Assembly (NCBI RefSeq): GCF_021432065.1
Contig: NZ_CP090365.1
Location: forward strand, 1,240,001 to 1,304,000
Length of the DNA: 64,000 nt
Reading direction: 5' to 3'
From: Photobacterium sp. TLY01
Lineage (GTDB): Bacteria; Pseudomonadota; Gammaproteobacteria; Enterobacterales; Vibrionaceae
Shown: one piece after another, positions 36,176-45,938 of the stretch
Position numbering within the stretch: position 1 is the first letter of the stretch
Layout: every line of letters starts with the position of its first letter
Program-made: the position numbers and the translations under genes
Notes under the pieces: model-generated
Told to the model about the DNA's origin: nothing
What the model saw: only the letters and a program-made list of their open reading frames with translations
Database searches by the model: none

Positions 36176-37151
36176 TGCACATCAGGACGGCAGTTTTTTC
36201 CATTTAACCGGCTGGCTGGATGTCATCAAAGAGGTGTTTGGTCATCAGCCACATTATTTACTGGCAGAACAGTACGATCAGCTGGTTGGTGTGCTGCCAT
36301 TGTTTGAGCAGAAAAGCGCGCTGTTTGGTCATGCGCTGATTTCAACGCCTTTCTGTGTGTATGGCGGTGTATTGGCCAATGATGATGATATCCGTTGCCA
36401 GTTAGAAGCGGCGGCCTTCGAGTTAGGCTGCTCTCTTGAGGTCGATTACATTGAGTTGCGGGATCGCGAGGAAAAATCTTGTGCTGATCCCTGGTTTCGT
36501 CATTGCCAGCATGCCACGTTCAGAAACACGCTGGCCGACAACCCGGAGGACGTTCTCTCCGGCATCAAGCGCAAACAAAGGGCCGTTATCCGTCATGCAA
36601 TGAACAACAGACTCAGTTGGGACGAGCAGGATAACCCGGATCTGTGTTTTGATCTCTACGCGGAAAGTGTCAGAAACCTGGGGACACCCGTGTTTCATCC
36701 CGCCCTGTTTCAAAAGCTCAAGCACACCTTCGGACGGCGCTGTCACACACTGGTGATCCGTGATGCAGCCGGGCTGCCTGTTTCCGGGGTGCTGAGTTTT
36801 TACTATAAAAACCAGGTGCTTCCCTACTACGGTGGCGGCACGCAAGCTGCCAGGGAATTAAAAAGTAATGATTTCATGTACTACCAGCTGATGCTGCTGG
36901 CCCGCGCCAAAGGGGCTGAAGTGTTCGACTTTGGCAGAAGCAAAATTGATTCGGGTGCTTATCACTATAAAAAGCATTGGGGCATGGAAGAGCAGCCGCT
37001 GCACTATCGTATCGCGCTGGTGAACGCAAAGCGGCCACCCAACCTGTCCCCCAATAACCCAAAATATCGTTATTTAATCAGGGCCTGGCAAAACATGCCT
37101 GTTGGCATCAGCAAGCTGATCGGACCGCGTATCTCGAAATACCTTGGCTAA
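36096..37151 (+). CDS. FemAB-family XrtA/PEP-CTERM system protein
   Basis: A 351-residue acyl/aminoacyl-transferase-like protein (TIGR03019 type) with the double-GNAT FemAB layout: GSFFHLTGWLDVIKEVFGHQPHYLLAE (about 30-58), IKRKQRAVIRHAMNN, VLSFYYKNQVLPYYGGGTQAARELKSNDFMYYQLMLLARAKGAEVFDFGRSK (about 225-277) and YHYKKHWGMEEQPLHYR. Probably modifies a sugar or peptide in the system. ATGs at 36096, 36102 and 36108 compete as starts. Confidence 0.87.
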   Translation: MDMTMKQELTIRKLNRNDCTAWDQYVDAHQDGSFFHLTGWLDVIKEVFGHQPHYLLAEQYDQLVGVLPLFEQKSALFGHALISTPFCVYGGVLANDDDIRCQLEAAAFELGCSLEVDYIELRDREEKSCADPWFRHCQHATFRNTLADNPEDVLSGIKRKQRAVIRHAMNNRLSWDEQDNPDLCFDLYAESVRNLGTPVFHPALFQKLKHTFGRRCHTLVIRDAAGLPVSGVLSFYYKNQVLPYYGGGTQAARELKSNDFMYYQLMLLARAKGAEVFDFGRSKIDSGAYHYKKHWGMEEQPLHYRIALVNAKRPPNLSPNNPKYRYLIRAWQNMPVGISKLIGPRISKYLG

Positions 37152-37170
37152 GCGACCATGGAGCACGACA

Positions 37171-38415
37171 ATGAAACCCGCAGTGTTATATCTTTGTCAC
37201 CGGATTCCATATCCCCCCAACAAAGGCGATAAAATTGCCAGCTATCATTTGTTGAAGTTCCTCAGTCAGCACTTTGATGTTTATCTGGGTTGTTTTATCG
37301 ACGATAAGCATGATCAGCAGTATCGCCATAAGGTAGAAGCACTGTGCCGCGATGTGTGTTTCATTACCCTTCATCCGACGCTGGCCCGCCTCAAAGGCCT
37401 GCAAGCGCTCTATAAAGGACAACCCATTACACTGCCCTATTACTCTCATCCGGCAATGACTGACTGGGTGCAGCGCACCCTGAACCAGCATCCCATTGAG
37501 CGCGCCCTGGTGTTTTCCAGCAGTATGGCGCAGTATTTGCTCAATGCGCGTCCTTCGCTGCATAAAGTCATGCATTTCGTGGACGTGGATTCTGAAAAAT
37601 GGCGCCAGTATGCCCAGAAAAAGCAGGGTGTGGCCAGTTATCTGTATCAGCGTGAATACCGGACACTCGCAAAGTTTGAAAAAGCGATTTGCGCCGATTT
37701 TGATGTCAGCTGCTTTGTCACAGAAACAGAGCGGCAGTCGTTTGCGGCCATGGTTGAACCCGCCTTACACAATAAAATTCATACGCTGGAAAACGGCATC
37801 GACAGCGGCTACTTCTCGCCGAATGCCGATTTCAGCCCGGTGACCGAACATCCGATTCAACACGATAACTATGTGGTTTTTACCGGGGCTATGGACTATT
37901 GGGCCAATGTGGATGCCGTGACCTGGTTTGCCCGCAAAGTCTGGCCAAAGGTGCTTCAGGAACATCCTCACAGTAAATTTTATATCGTCGGTTCATCGCC
38001 TTCGGCCAGTGTCAGGGCGCTGAGCAGGCTGCCGGGCATCGTCGTCACCGGCCGGGTTGCTGATGTGCGCCCGTATCTGTTTCATGCCAAAGCCGCTATC
38101 GCACCAATGCAAATCGCACGCGGGATTCAGAACAAAATCTTAGAAGCCATGGCGATGGAAAAGCCGGTTCTGACCACACCACAAGGTATGGAAGGGCTGG
38201 AACACTACCCGGGCAATGATCCGGCTCAGAACAACTTCATGGGACAGACACTGTATGTGGCAGAAGACCCGAAGGCGGTCACCCACTGGGTATGCGAGCA
38301 ATTAGCGCGCCCGGTTCGTGCGGCCACACAATCAAGACAGTGGATTGAGGACAACTTCAGCTGGGATGCCAAGTTATCGCCCGTACTCACCTATCTTGAG
38401 GCGCAACATGTCTGA
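37171..38415 (+). CDS. Glycosyltransferase, PEP-CTERM/XrtA system (TIGR03087 type)
   Basis: A 414-residue GT-B glycosyltransferase (family 4-like): N-terminal LYLCHRIPYPPNKGDKIASYHLLKFLS, the HFVDVDSEKW motif near 130, IHTLENGIDSGYFSP near 198, VFTGAMDYWANVDAV near 225, and the C-terminal GIQNKILEAMAMEKPVLTTPQGMEGL nucleotide-sugar binding stretch near 323. ATG 37171 has GGAG seven bases upstream. Its stop overlaps the exosortase start by eight bases. Confidence 0.9.
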   Translation: MKPAVLYLCHRIPYPPNKGDKIASYHLLKFLSQHFDVYLGCFIDDKHDQQYRHKVEALCRDVCFITLHPTLARLKGLQALYKGQPITLPYYSHPAMTDWVQRTLNQHPIERALVFSSSMAQYLLNARPSLHKVMHFVDVDSEKWRQYAQKKQGVASYLYQREYRTLAKFEKAICADFDVSCFVTETERQSFAAMVEPALHNKIHTLENGIDSGYFSPNADFSPVTEHPIQHDNYVVFTGAMDYWANVDAVTWFARKVWPKVLQEHPHSKFYIVGSSPSASVRALSRLPGIVVTGRVADVRPYLFHAKAAIAPMQIARGIQNKILEAMAMEKPVLTTPQGMEGLEHYPGNDPAQNNFMGQTLYVAEDPKAVTHWVCEQLARPVRAATQSRQWIEDNFSWDAKLSPVLTYLEAQHV

Positions 38416-39853
38416 CCGGATTGAATTTCGCCTCGCCATTCCCGTCATTGGCTGGTTATGGCTGTTCTGGCCGTCACTGAGCAATATGGTGTCTGTCTGG
38501 GCCAATTCGAAAACCTATGAGCATTGCTTCCTGGTGGTGCCCATTTGTCTCTGGCTGGTATGGCGAGAGCGTAATGCCGTCAAATCAGTGCGTCCGTCGA
38601 TCAGCTGGACGGCAGCCGCATTCCTTATCTTCTCATGCTTGCTGTGGCTGTTGGGCCGGGCAGCAAGTATTGGTTTATTTGAACATATTGCCGCCATCGT
38701 CAGCCTGCAGTTATTGCTGTGGGCGGTCTTGGGCACCGCTATCATTCGCCGGTTCTGGTTCCCTTTGCTGTATTTACTCTTTGCTGTCCCCTTTGGTGAA
38801 AGCCTGATTCCCAAACTGCAGATCATCACCGCCGATCTTTCCGTCTGGCTGCTCAATCTCAGTCAGATACCTGTCTACCGGGAGGGCTTATATCTGACCA
38901 TTCCCAATGGCCGGTTTTACGTCGCCGAAGCCTGCTCAGGGATCCGTTTTCTGATGTCCAGCGTGGCATTAGGTACACTCTTTGCCTATCTGCAATTCAG
39001 CAAAGTCTACAAGCGCACCCTCTTTGTCGCTTTTTCGTTTATCTTCCCGATCCTTGCCAATGGCATCAGGGCCTATGGCATTGTGATGATCGGTTATTTC
39101 AGCAACATGGAATATGCCGCCGGGGCGGATCATCTGGTTTATGGCTGGCTGTTTTTCAGTGTCGTTATACTGGTGATCTTTTTCACCGCCAGTCTGTTTT
39201 CAGACCCGCAGCCCCTCTTTAGCAAACGGCCAAACCAGCAGCCTGTGGCATCATCTCGTCAGGCATGGGGCGTCGTTGGCATGATTTCTCTCATTTTTAT
39301 GTCTGCCGCCTTGTGGGCAAAACAGCTTGAGCAGGACCGGCTCCAGCTGTCAGATCAGCAAAATCGCATCAGCCAGACGCAAGCCGCTCTGCTGACCGAC
39401 TGGGGTATCTCCTTTCCGTCCGCGGAACACAGCCAGCGCCAGAGCGCCGCTGACGGCAAAGCGGAATTCTATACCGCCCGCTATAACATCTGGCAGCGTG
39501 ACGGCGAATTAATCAGCAGTAGCAATCAGCTGTTCAATAAAGACATCTGGTCTGTCGATGCCAGCCAGCCGGTAACCTTACCTTCAGGCATTGATGCTCA
39601 ATCAATGACAGTGTCCAATGCGAAAGGAAGCCGTATGCGGGTGGTCTATTGGTACTGTGTGAACGCGTTTTGCAGCAGTAATCCGCTGGCGATCAAGCTG
39701 GTTAAAGCCTCCTATCGCCTGGCCGGCCAGCAAGGTATCTCAGATGTTTTTGCCATCGCGAGCACGGAGCTGAGTGATAACCAGATCAAAGACATCATTG
39801 ATGTTGGCAACAACAAGCACAAGGTCACCTTAAAAAACAGCCACCAGCGGTGA
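38408..39853 (+). CDS. xrtA: Exosortase A (XrtA) with C-terminal EpsI domain
   Basis: A 481-residue inner-membrane transpeptidase-like protease with about eight helices in residues 10-285. The catalytic triad is visible: Cys176 in EACSGIRFLMSS, Arg221 in NGIRAYG and His242 in GADHLVYGW. The C-terminal 200 residues are a DUF3485/EpsI domain (MRVVYWYCVNAFCSSNPLAIKLVKASYRL). XrtA cleaves PEP-CTERM tails and transfers the proteins, probably to a cell-surface glycan. ATG 38408 overlaps the preceding stop. No substrate with a PEP-CTERM tail is encoded in this window. Confidence 0.93.
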   Translation: MSDRIEFRLAIPVIGWLWLFWPSLSNMVSVWANSKTYEHCFLVVPICLWLVWRERNAVKSVRPSISWTAAAFLIFSCLLWLLGRAASIGLFEHIAAIVSLQLLLWAVLGTAIIRRFWFPLLYLLFAVPFGESLIPKLQIITADLSVWLLNLSQIPVYREGLYLTIPNGRFYVAEACSGIRFLMSSVALGTLFAYLQFSKVYKRTLFVAFSFIFPILANGIRAYGIVMIGYFSNMEYAAGADHLVYGWLFFSVVILVIFFTASLFSDPQPLFSKRPNQQPVASSRQAWGVVGMISLIFMSAALWAKQLEQDRLQLSDQQNRISQTQAALLTDWGISFPSAEHSQRQSAADGKAEFYTARYNIWQRDGELISSSNQLFNKDIWSVDASQPVTLPSGIDAQSMTVSNAKGSRMRVVYWYCVNAFCSSNPLAIKLVKASYRLAGQQGISDVFAIASTELSDNQIKDIIDVGNNKHKVTLKNSHQR

Positions 39854-39875
39854 TAACAACACCAGGGAGAGGGTT

Positions 39876-41759
39876 ATGTGTGGTATTGCGGGCATTTTCA
39901 ACGTGCAACATTCAGGCATCATTGATACGCGGCTGCTGCAACACATCAACAGGATACAGCACCATCGCGGCCCGGATGATGAAGGCTATTTCGTTGATGA
40001 TCTGGTCGGGCTGGCCCATCGACGCCTGTCGATTATTGACCTGTCCGGCGGGCATCAGCCGCTGTTCAACGAAGACAACACAGTCGCAGTTGTCTTTAAT
40101 GGCGAGATTTACAATTTCAAAGCCCTGGTCAAAACGCTGAAAAGTCTGGGGCATCAATTCCGAACCGTGAGTGATACTGAGGTGATTGTTCATGCCTGGG
40201 AGCAGTGGGGTAAAGACTGCGTCAGCCATTTTCGTGGCATGTTTGCTTTCGCCATCTGGGATCAAAACACCTCGACCCTCTTTCTTGCCCGCGACAGACT
40301 GGGCAAGAAACCGCTTTTTTACAGCCAGACAGCCAAAGGGCAACTGGTATTTGCCTCCGAACTGAAAGTGCTGCTTGCCCATCCCGATGTGTCCCGCACC
40401 CTGCGCAACGAAATGGCCGAAGAATACCTGATGTTCGGGTATGTGCCTGACCCGTTTACCGCTTATCAGCACATCTTCAAGCTGCCTGCCGGGCATTTTC
40501 TGCAGCTGACGCCGGGTGCCAAACCGACGACCAAAGCTTACTGGGATCTGAGTGCGCCTGCGACGGCACTCAGCTGGCGCGATACTCAGGAAGCTCTGGT
40601 CGACAAACTGCTGGAAGCCGTCAGAATCCGCATGGTGTCGGATGTGCCCCTCGGCGCCTTCCTGTCAGGAGGTGTGGATTCCAGCGCGATTGTGGCGCTG
40701 ATGTCAGGACTGCAATCCAATCCGGTCAACACCTGCGCTATCGGGTTCGATCAGGCCCAGTTTGATGAAAGTCAGTATGCCCGCCGTATAGCAGCGCAGT
40801 ATCAAACTCAGCATCTGGATCGCCAGATCAACGCCGACGACGTCAGTTTAGTGGAAGTGCTGGGGCGACTGTACGATGAACCTTTTGCGGACGATTCAGC
40901 ATTGCCGACCTATCTGGTCTGCCAGCTGGCCCGACAGCAGGTCAAAGTGGCTTTGTCCGGCGACGGGGGAGATGAACTCTTTGCAGGCTACCGTCGTTAC
41001 CGGTTTCATCTGGCCGAGCAGAAAGTCAGAGGGATGATTCCCGCTTCAATTCGTGAACCTGTATTTGGCATGCTGGGCCAGATCTACCCCAAAGCCGACT
41101 GGGCGCCACAGCGTTTCAGAGCCAAGACAACCTTCCAGTCGCTGGCCATGAACAGTGTCGATGCATATGCCAATACGATCTCAAAACTCAGGTTCGCTGA
41201 CAGGCAGCGACTGCTCAGTGCAGCCTATCGTCATCAGCTCAGTGGTTACACAGGGAGCGAAATACTTCGCCAGCATGCCCTCAACGCCCCCACCGATGAT
41301 CCGCTGAAATTGATCCAGTATCTCGATCTGAAAACCTGGTTACCCGGCGATATTCTGACCAAGGTAGATCGCGCCAGTATGGCCAACTCCCTTGAAGTAC
41401 GGTCGCCATTGCTTGATCACCAGTTGCTGGAATGGGCGTTTCAGATTCCGGGTCAGCACCTGATTCGCAAACAGGAAGGAAAATTCTGCTTCAAAAAAGC
41501 GCTGGAGCCTTACCTGCCCAAAGAGATTCTATACCGCCCCAAAATGGGATTCAGCATGCCGCTGGCCCACTGGTTTCGTACCCAGCTCCGCCCGATGCTT
41601 CATGCGCAGATTTTGTCTTCCACCATGCTGGACTGTGGCTATTTTAATCCGCATCAGCTGCGAAACCTTGTGGCTGAGCACGAAAGCGGCCAGCGCGATC
41701 ATGGTGCCGTGCTCTGGAGTTTACTGATGTTCACCCAATTTATGGAGAGGCAGGCATAG
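39876..41759 (+). CDS. XrtA/PEP-CTERM system amidotransferase (asparagine-synthetase-like)
   Basis: A 627-residue class II glutamine amidotransferase (TIGR03108 type). Cys2 (MCGIAGIFN) is the glutaminase nucleophile; HHRGPDDEG and GLAHRRLSIIDLSGGHQP follow. The synthetase half has the ATP-pyrophosphatase loop LGAFLSGGVDSSAIVAL near 250 and SGDGGDELFAGYRRY near 360. It probably amidates a sugar acid of the exopolysaccharide. It is preceded by GGGAGAGGG. Stop and next start overlap (TAGTG). Confidence 0.92.
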   Translation: MCGIAGIFNVQHSGIIDTRLLQHINRIQHHRGPDDEGYFVDDLVGLAHRRLSIIDLSGGHQPLFNEDNTVAVVFNGEIYNFKALVKTLKSLGHQFRTVSDTEVIVHAWEQWGKDCVSHFRGMFAFAIWDQNTSTLFLARDRLGKKPLFYSQTAKGQLVFASELKVLLAHPDVSRTLRNEMAEEYLMFGYVPDPFTAYQHIFKLPAGHFLQLTPGAKPTTKAYWDLSAPATALSWRDTQEALVDKLLEAVRIRMVSDVPLGAFLSGGVDSSAIVALMSGLQSNPVNTCAIGFDQAQFDESQYARRIAAQYQTQHLDRQINADDVSLVEVLGRLYDEPFADDSALPTYLVCQLARQQVKVALSGDGGDELFAGYRRYRFHLAEQKVRGMIPASIREPVFGMLGQIYPKADWAPQRFRAKTTFQSLAMNSVDAYANTISKLRFADRQRLLSAAYRHQLSGYTGSEILRQHALNAPTDDPLKLIQYLDLKTWLPGDILTKVDRASMANSLEVRSPLLDHQLLEWAFQIPGQHLIRKQEGKFCFKKALEPYLPKEILYRPKMGFSMPLAHWFRTQLRPMLHAQILSSTMLDCGYFNPHQLRNLVAEHESGQRDHGAVLWSLLMFTQFMERQA

Positions 41760-42949
41760 TGAAAATTCTGACCATTTCAACGCTCTACCCGAATGCGAGC
41801 AATCCCAGACACGGCATTTTTGTCGAAACCCGGCTGCGCCAGTTAAAAAAACATTACCCGCAGACAGAAATCACTGTGATAGCGCCTGTGCCCTGGTTTC
41901 CATTCAGTCATCCCGTGTTTGGACAATACAGCGAATATGCGTCTGTCCCCTTCACTGAGAGCCGTTATGGCATCCGTATTTATCATCCGAGATATCTGGT
42001 GATCCCGAAACTGGGGATGTCTCTGACCCCGTCGACGCTGGCCTACTCCCTGCGCAAGCAGATTGAATACTTAACACGACAAGGGTTTGAATTTGATCTG
42101 ATTGATGGTCACTATTTTTATCCCGACGGAGTCGCCATCGCTGCCGTTGCCAGCACAGTCAAAAAACCCTTTACCATGACGGCAAGAGGGACAGACATCA
42201 ATTTGATCCCCGCCTACCCCAAAGCGCGAAAACGGATTCAGCAAGTGCTGTCGGTCAGCAACCATAACCTTGCGGTATGCGAAGCGCTGCGACAAAGCAT
42301 GATCGAACTCGGGGCTGCGCCGGACAGAGTCAGCACACTGAGAAACGGAGTGGATTTAGAACTGTTCAGTTTCAGCGATGAAAGCCAGCAACCCGCGCTC
42401 AGACAGGCCCTGAACCTGCCGCTGAATGTCCCTGTCATCTTATCGGTTGGCCTGCTTGTGGACCGAAAAGGTCACCACCTGGTCATCGAGGCGCTGCGTC
42501 ACATTCCGGACGCCCTGCTGCTGATTGCTGGTACAGGCCCGAAAGCAAAAGCACTGGCCGCTCTGGCCAAGCAACAAGGTGTAGACCAGCGGGTCCGTTT
42601 TCTGGGCAAACTCAGTCAGGAAGAATTATCCGCCTATTATGGCGCGGCAGACTTACTGGCGCTGGCTTCCGACAGAGAAGGCTGGGCAAATGTCTTACTG
42701 GAATCCATGGCTTGCGGCACACCCGTTGTGGCGACCAATATCTGGGGAACCCCTGAAGTCGTCCGTAAACCACAGGCCGGCACTTTGGTTGAGCGGAATG
42801 TCACCGCCATCGCCGACGGTATCCGCCAGTTGCTCAACAAACCCTTTTCCCGTGCGGAAACCCGTCATTACGCCGAGCAATTCGACTGGTCTGCCACCTC
42901 TGAGGGGCAGTATCAGCTCTTCAACCGTTTGATCAAGGATGCCTCATGA
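41759..42949 (+). CDS. Glycosyltransferase family 4 protein
   Basis: A 396-residue GT-B enzyme: N-terminal LTISTLYPNASNPRHGIFVETRLRQL, VSTLRNGVDLELFS near 192, ILSVGLLVDRKGHHLVIEAL near 223, and the C-terminal ALASDREGWANVLLESMACGTPVVATNIWGTPEVV with the E-x7-E motif near 300-312. Start GTG 41759 overlaps the amidotransferase stop. Part of the same operon; it adds one sugar of the repeating unit. Confidence 0.88.
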   Translation: MKILTISTLYPNASNPRHGIFVETRLRQLKKHYPQTEITVIAPVPWFPFSHPVFGQYSEYASVPFTESRYGIRIYHPRYLVIPKLGMSLTPSTLAYSLRKQIEYLTRQGFEFDLIDGHYFYPDGVAIAAVASTVKKPFTMTARGTDINLIPAYPKARKRIQQVLSVSNHNLAVCEALRQSMIELGAAPDRVSTLRNGVDLELFSFSDESQQPALRQALNLPLNVPVILSVGLLVDRKGHHLVIEALRHIPDALLLIAGTGPKAKALAALAKQQGVDQRVRFLGKLSQEELSAYYGAADLLALASDREGWANVLLESMACGTPVVATNIWGTPEVVRKPQAGTLVERNVTAIADGIRQLLNKPFSRAETRHYAEQFDWSATSEGQYQLFNRLIKDAS

Positions 42950-44109
42950 AGATTCTCTATCACCACAGGGTCGCTTCCAAAGATGGTCAGTATGTCCATA
43001 TCGAGGCCATTATCGGTGCCCTTCGCGAGCAAGGCCACGAAGTGGTTGTGGTGGCACCGGCTGTGTCCGATCAAGCGGCATTTGGCGCGGACGGCGGCTG
43101 GGTCAGCAAAGTGCGCCGCATGCTGCCCCGTTTCTTATCTGAGATCCTGGAGTTTGGCTACAGCGCTTATGATTTTGGCAAGCTGTGCATCACTTTATAC
43201 CGGGAAAAACCGGATGCCATTTACGAGCGCTACAACCTGTTTCTTCCCTCAGGGATCCTGGCGAAACAATTGTTCAATGTGCCACTGATATTAGAAATCA
43301 ACGCCCCGTTGTTCGATGAGCGCAATGCCTACGGCGGATTGTCACTCACCTGGCTGGCCCGCTGGTCTGAACTGTTCACCTGGCGTAACGCCGATCATAC
43401 CCTGCCGGTCAGCCATGTCCTGGCCAGTTATGTCCGGGGGGCTGGCGTCCCTGAACCTGCCATCCGTGTGATTCCCAACGGAATCGACAGCCGCTTGTTT
43501 CATCCTGCTGTGAGCAAAGAAAAAAAGCCTGAATTCGCAGATAGCCTGGTGGTTGGATTTGTCGGCTTCTGCCGCGAATGGCATCAGTTAGATCACGTTT
43601 TATCACTGATTGTTGATTTCAACCGGCAGCGGAACCCTGACGACCCGGAAGTGAAACTCCTCATCGTCGGTGACGGCCCGGTTCTGGATGACCTGAAAAA
43701 ACAGGCGCGCGCGCTCAAAGCCGAGCACCAGATTCACATCACAGGATTGATTGATCGCGAGCATATCCCAGAATGGTTATCTCAAATCGACATCGCCCTG
43801 CAACCGGCGGTCACCCCCTGGTGCTCACCGCTCAAGCTGATCGAATATCTGGCGTGCGGTAAAGCCATCGTCGCGCCAGACAGCAAGAACATTCAAGAGC
43901 TGCTGAGAGATGGTGAGAATGCTCTGCTGTTCCAGGCGGATCATCTACCCGATATGCTGGAGCAGATTAAACGTTTGTTGTCCGATGAGGCACTGCGTCA
44001 GCAATTAAGTGACAATGCGGCAGCCAGCATTGCCAGACAGCAACTGACCTGGTCGGACAATGCCCGAAAAATCGTCAGTATTTTTGAGTCTTTGATCAGT
44101 AAATCCTGA
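42946..44109 (+). CDS. Glycosyltransferase, PEP-CTERM/exosortase A associated (TIGR04063 type)
   Basis: A 387-residue GT-B enzyme: MKILYHHRVASKDGQYVHIEAIIGALREQGHEV, PDAIYERYNLFLPSGILAK near 87, IRVIPNGIDSRLFHP near 178, VGFVGFCREWHQLD, and QPAVTPWCSPLKLIEYLACGKAIVAPDSKNIQELL near 285-320. ATG 42946 overlaps the previous stop by four bases. It is the last plus-strand gene of the operon, convergent to the O-ligase gene. Confidence 0.88.
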   Translation: MKILYHHRVASKDGQYVHIEAIIGALREQGHEVVVVAPAVSDQAAFGADGGWVSKVRRMLPRFLSEILEFGYSAYDFGKLCITLYREKPDAIYERYNLFLPSGILAKQLFNVPLILEINAPLFDERNAYGGLSLTWLARWSELFTWRNADHTLPVSHVLASYVRGAGVPEPAIRVIPNGIDSRLFHPAVSKEKKPEFADSLVVGFVGFCREWHQLDHVLSLIVDFNRQRNPDDPEVKLLIVGDGPVLDDLKKQARALKAEHQIHITGLIDREHIPEWLSQIDIALQPAVTPWCSPLKLIEYLACGKAIVAPDSKNIQELLRDGENALLFQADHLPDMLEQIKRLLSDEALRQQLSDNAAASIARQQLTWSDNARKIVSIFESLISKS

Positions 44110-44181
44110 TCGTGGCCAGAGGAAGGGCACATGGGGGCACAACGTATCGCTCTGAGATTCCGGACATCAGGTCGACATGCA

Positions 44182-45525
44182 TCAGAGCGAAGAGAGACCT
44201 TGCAGCCCGGACATCGCTTTACGCCGTGCCCGTCGCTGGCTGACCATGACTTTCACCTGCATGCTTAACGCCGCCATCGCCGCGGCCAATACCCAGAAAA
44301 GCTCAAGATAAGCCAGGGATAGCGCGGCCCCTGCCGTACAGTAACCCAGCAAAGACACCTGCATCATGCGCGCCAGATCAATCTGCCAGTGGTGAGTGTC
44401 ATTCCATGGCGGTCGGCTCAGTGTCACAATGACCCAGCGCATTTTCAAAAACAACAGCAGGATAAGCAGCATGAACAGGGAGAACCCGACAAAGCCATGA
44501 TCCCCTAACACCTGAAAATAAATACTGTGCGCGGCCCAGCTTTCTTCTCCGGGGGGCGGCGTTTCAATGATATCGATTTTATAAATATCCAGCGCGAGCC
44601 TGTCCCACACCGGCTGAAAATAAGTGGCTTTAAAGCCAGCGCCCAACACCGGTCGTTCCAACGCCATCAAAGTGTGGATTTTCCACGACGTCAGACGGTT
44701 GGTGAAAGAAGAATCCTGAGTGGCTGTTTCTATGGTTTCCATCCTGTCATACCACTTATCCGGTAGCAGCAAGACAGAGAGTGACACGATCATTGCCACA
44801 CCCAATAACGTCAGAACTTTCTTATTGCTTCTGAACCAGAAATAACAGCCGATCACAGCCAGAGCAAGTACACCGCCTCTGGAATAGGTCCCCAGTACCG
44901 ACAGAACACACAGCACTAACATGCTGATCAGCCCGATACGAATCCACTTTTCCTGAACGGACTTCAACTGATAAATGCACAAAGGGATCACCATACATAA
45001 AGCAGCGGCAAGGTGGTTGTTGTCTGAGATCAAATGGCCGGATGGCCCCTGGATTTTATGTCCGCCTAAGCTGGCCAGAAACTTCAGCCCTTCCACGGCA
45101 CCAAAGAAGCCCACTGACATTAAGATCCCCCAAAGCAGCATTTCGAACTCATGCTTTTTCCGGATGATGAGTGCAATCATGATGAACAACAGGAAAATCT
45201 TGGAAAATTTTTCCCATTCCGGCCACACCAGTTCAGGAAAAATAATGGTGTTGTAGGTGGTTAAACCGGTATGGAGCCAAAACAAGACAGCAATGAAGAC
45301 AACCCCGTCAAATATAACCGCGGGTTTCTTCCTGGAAAAAAGGTAAGTCATCAGCGTCAGCAAGGCGAACACAGTGTTGTAGCTGATCGGCTTGGCAAAC
45401 CCGTAAACCCAATAAGCAGGCACAAATAAACCCGACCACAACCAGAGAGAGACCGCAATGTAAGAACGTCTCAGCGCAAAACAAGCCAGGATCAGAAAAA
45501 CGCTGATTAAGACGACATCTCTCAT
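44182..45525 (-). CDS. Putative O-glycosylation ligase, exosortase A associated (TIGR03097 type)
   Basis: A 447-residue polytopic membrane protein with about ten helices and the Wzy_C/O-antigen-ligase-like loop: GHKIQGPSGHLISDNNHLAAALCMVIPL near 153-180, TYSRGGVLALAVIGCYFW near 205-222, and the periplasmic loop ALERPVLGAGFKATYFQPVWDRLAL near 280-305 with EESWAAHSIYFQVLGDHGFVG. It would polymerise the repeat unit or ligate it to protein. ATG 45525. Convergent with the glycosyltransferase operon. Confidence 0.87.
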   Translation of the reverse strand: MRDVVLISVFLILACFALRRSYIAVSLWLWSGLFVPAYWVYGFAKPISYNTVFALLTLMTYLFSRKKPAVIFDGVVFIAVLFWLHTGLTTYNTIIFPELVWPEWEKFSKIFLLFIMIALIIRKKHEFEMLLWGILMSVGFFGAVEGLKFLASLGGHKIQGPSGHLISDNNHLAAALCMVIPLCIYQLKSVQEKWIRIGLISMLVLCVLSVLGTYSRGGVLALAVIGCYFWFRSNKKVLTLLGVAMIVSLSVLLLPDKWYDRMETIETATQDSSFTNRLTSWKIHTLMALERPVLGAGFKATYFQPVWDRLALDIYKIDIIETPPPGEESWAAHSIYFQVLGDHGFVGFSLFMLLILLLFLKMRWVIVTLSRPPWNDTHHWQIDLARMMQVSLLGYCTAGAALSLAYLELFWVLAAAMAALSMQVKVMVSQRRARRKAMSGLQGLSSL

Positions 45526-45536
45526 ATTCCTGCTCC

Positions 45537-45719
45537 CTAACGCCGATGCTTTGACTTATTTTGCGGCTTTTTTGCGTCGCATGCTTTGTCCTGTCTGATT
45601 GAACGTATGCAAAGATACACCAAGATAAACAGACCCGTTGCGAAAAGGATTGATTCCACGGTCCAACTCCTTATCTGAGCATGTGAAAGGCTCAGATGAC
45701 CTGGGCTTCCAGCTGGCAT
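45537..45719 (-). CDS. Short single-helix membrane protein
   Basis: About 60 residues: one helix VESILFATGLFILVYLCI followed by a basic tail (RSIRQDK...KKPQNKSKHRR). It has the shape of a tail-type anchor but no Pro-Glu-Pro motif. ATG 45719 has a weak site, while a strong AGGAGGGG lies about 30 bases upstream in the same frame; a non-ATG start is possible. It sits 11 bases upstream of the O-ligase gene, so it may be co-transcribed. Confidence 0.4.
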   Translation of the reverse strand: MPAGSPGHLSLSHAQIRSWTVESILFATGLFILVYLCIRSIRQDKACDAKKPQNKSKHRR

Positions 45720-45938
45720 TTTTAACAGGAATGTGATTTTTTTAACCCCTCCTTTCACTATAGATCCTGATGATGGAAGCAACAAAATTTTGACTATGAA
45801 TCATTTGTCATCGGATTTTTCATCTGTCTGCCGAACACTGGCTCCAGAAGAGCGGTGCAATGAGAAAATATGCAATCAACTTAATACAATTCAACCGGGA
45901 CCATAAAATAGCCGGTATCTCGGCCACAGAAAAACACA

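Noticed and set aside
45537-45785. PEP-CTERM sorting tail on the small membrane protein
   Set aside because: It has a helix and basic tail but no Pro-Glu-Pro motif, and the helix follows an unsuitable sequence.
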